Shown piece after piece: positions 23,717 to 24,129 of a DNA stretch of 24,129 bases (positions are counted from its first letter, which is position 1; each line of letters opens with the position of its first letter). The notes beneath the pieces were generated by a model. It had not been told where the DNA came from. It saw only the letters and a program-made list of their open reading frames with translations, and searched no databases. Position numbers and translations under genes: made by a program. The DNA lies in the NCBI GenBank assembly GCA_002365855.1, contig DFAP01000117.1, positions 526 through 24,654 of the forward strand. The letters run 5' to 3'. The DNA is from Pelotomaculum sp. UBA3103. GTDB taxonomy: Bacteria > Bacillota > Desulfotomaculia > Desulfotomaculales > Pelotomaculaceae.

Positions 23717-23746
23717 TTGACAAGGAGCTTGGAGATATGCTAAGCT
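23717..23746 (+). promoter_or_regulatory. Promoter of the second tRNA pair
   Basis: TTGACA (23717-23722), 18-base spacer, TAAGCT (23741-23746) with TGC before it (extended -10). The -10 is poor, but the -35 is perfect and no better candidate precedes the tRNA. Confidence 0.5.
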
Positions 23747-23802
23747 ATACCTTGCAAGATTAACGGGACCCGTGATTATTAAGTCATAAAACCCTTTAAA
23801 AG

Positions 23803-23879
<77 letters not shown>

Positions 23880-23998
23880 ACTTCAGAAGTCAGAAGTCAG
23901 AAGTCAGAAGTAAGATGTTGGGTTTTGATAAGGAATTCGCTAAAGCAAATTCTAACAAAAAGTCTGACGTCCGACCTCCGACGACCGACCTCCGATAC
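23880..23998. repeat. Palindromic 7-base repeat element, copy 2 (Thr-Met spacer)
   Basis: The left arm has three to four clean AGAAGTC units (23885-23910). The centre is a GAATT/AATTC hairpin with GC/GC inside (GGAATTC at 23932-23938, AATTCT at 23948-23953), followed by AACAAAAA. The right arm has five 7-base units of the CTCCGAC type (about 23961-23995) and ends with ATAC, immediately before the next tRNA. Left and right arms are inverted copies that differ mainly by transitions. Confidence 0.8.
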
Positions 23999-24075
23999 GG
24001 CGGCGTAGCTCAGCTGGTCAGAGCACACGGTTCATACCCGTGGTGTCCGGGGTTCAAGTCCCTGCGCCGCTACCA
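23999..24075 (+). tRNA. Elongator tRNA-Met (anticodon CAT)
   Basis: Acceptor GGCGGCG/CGCCGCT with a G1-T72 wobble, which is also seen in Bacillus elongator Met genes; anticodon stem CACGG/CCGTG with loop TTCATAC; T arm CGGGG/CCCTG; discriminator A; encoded CCA. A tRNA-Ile with modified CAT anticodon is possible but less likely, given the acceptor sequence. Confidence 0.93.
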
Positions 24076-24087
24076 AACATAAGAAAG

Positions 24088-24115
24088 CCGGTGTGATTTT
24101 ATCACCGGTTTTTTT
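24088..24115 (+). terminator. Terminator after tRNA-Met
   Basis: CCGGTG (24088-24093) and CACCGG (24103-24108) form a 6-bp stem followed by seven T. Confidence 0.9.
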
Positions 24116-24129
24116 GTTGTATAAGAAAT

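Noticed and set aside
23999..24075. G1-T72 wobble in tRNA-Met as an anomaly
   Set aside because: The same acceptor end is common in Bacillus elongator tRNA-Met genes.

Overview
The window looks like a chromosomal segment of a spore-forming Firmicute of the Peptococcaceae / Desulfotomaculum-Pelotomaculum type. Three things point there: the gene order ctsR-mcsA-mcsB-clpC-radA-disA ... gltX-cysS-mrnC-rlmB-rae1-sigH, which is the classic Bacillus/Clostridium stress-to-sporulation block; a nearly canonical SigH; and a medium-GC genome with a tungstate-uptake protein and ThyX. This assignment is inferred from gene content, not from a database match.

Region 1 (1-8045) is the CtsR/McsAB/ClpC protein quality-control operon, one small membrane-anchored protein of unknown function, then RadA (recombination) and DisA (c-di-AMP synthesis and DNA-integrity scanning). 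Region 2 (8046-12914) has carD with two tandem sigma-A promoters, a PIN/TRAM membrane protein under an operator-like palindrome, and the MEP isoprenoid genes ispD and ispF. An antisense REC-GGDEF-REC c-di-GMP regulator sits between ispD and ispF and overlaps the 3' end of ispD. A small Cys-rich protein gene lies antisense after ispF. Region 3 (12915-19548) is the translation and RNA block: gltX, cysS (cysE is absent between them), Mini-RNase III, thyX, 23S rRNA methyltransferase rlmB, NYN nuclease rae1/yacP and sigH. A short unlisted reading frame is coupled to sigH. Region 4 (19549-24129) holds two tRNA clusters, Thr(TGT)-Tyr-fMet and Thr(GGT)-Met. They flank a block with a tungstate-binding lipoprotein (tupA, minus strand), a DHH/DHHA1 phosphoesterase and a copper-amine-oxidase-like surface protein.

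The two most interesting signals are non-coding. (a) The 564-base divergent gap upstream of tupA contains two tandem RNA elements of the same architecture on the tupA strand, 87 and 89 nt, closed by CTCC/GGAG, with a terminator/antiterminator between them. They look like a tandem molybdenum/tungsten-cofactor (Moco/Tuco) type riboswitch. (b) Both tRNA-Thr genes are followed directly by a related ~110-base imperfect palindrome built of 7-base repeats around a conserved central hairpin, ending immediately before the next tRNA. Its arms differ mainly by transitions, so pairing is kept, with G-U pairs, only in the minus-strand RNA.

Smaller signals are a likely coupled micro-ORF in front of sigH, an attenuator in front of the Cys-rich gene, possible pseudoknot or switch structures upstream of mcsA, gltX and thyX, and five consecutive plus-strand genes that all start with TTG.
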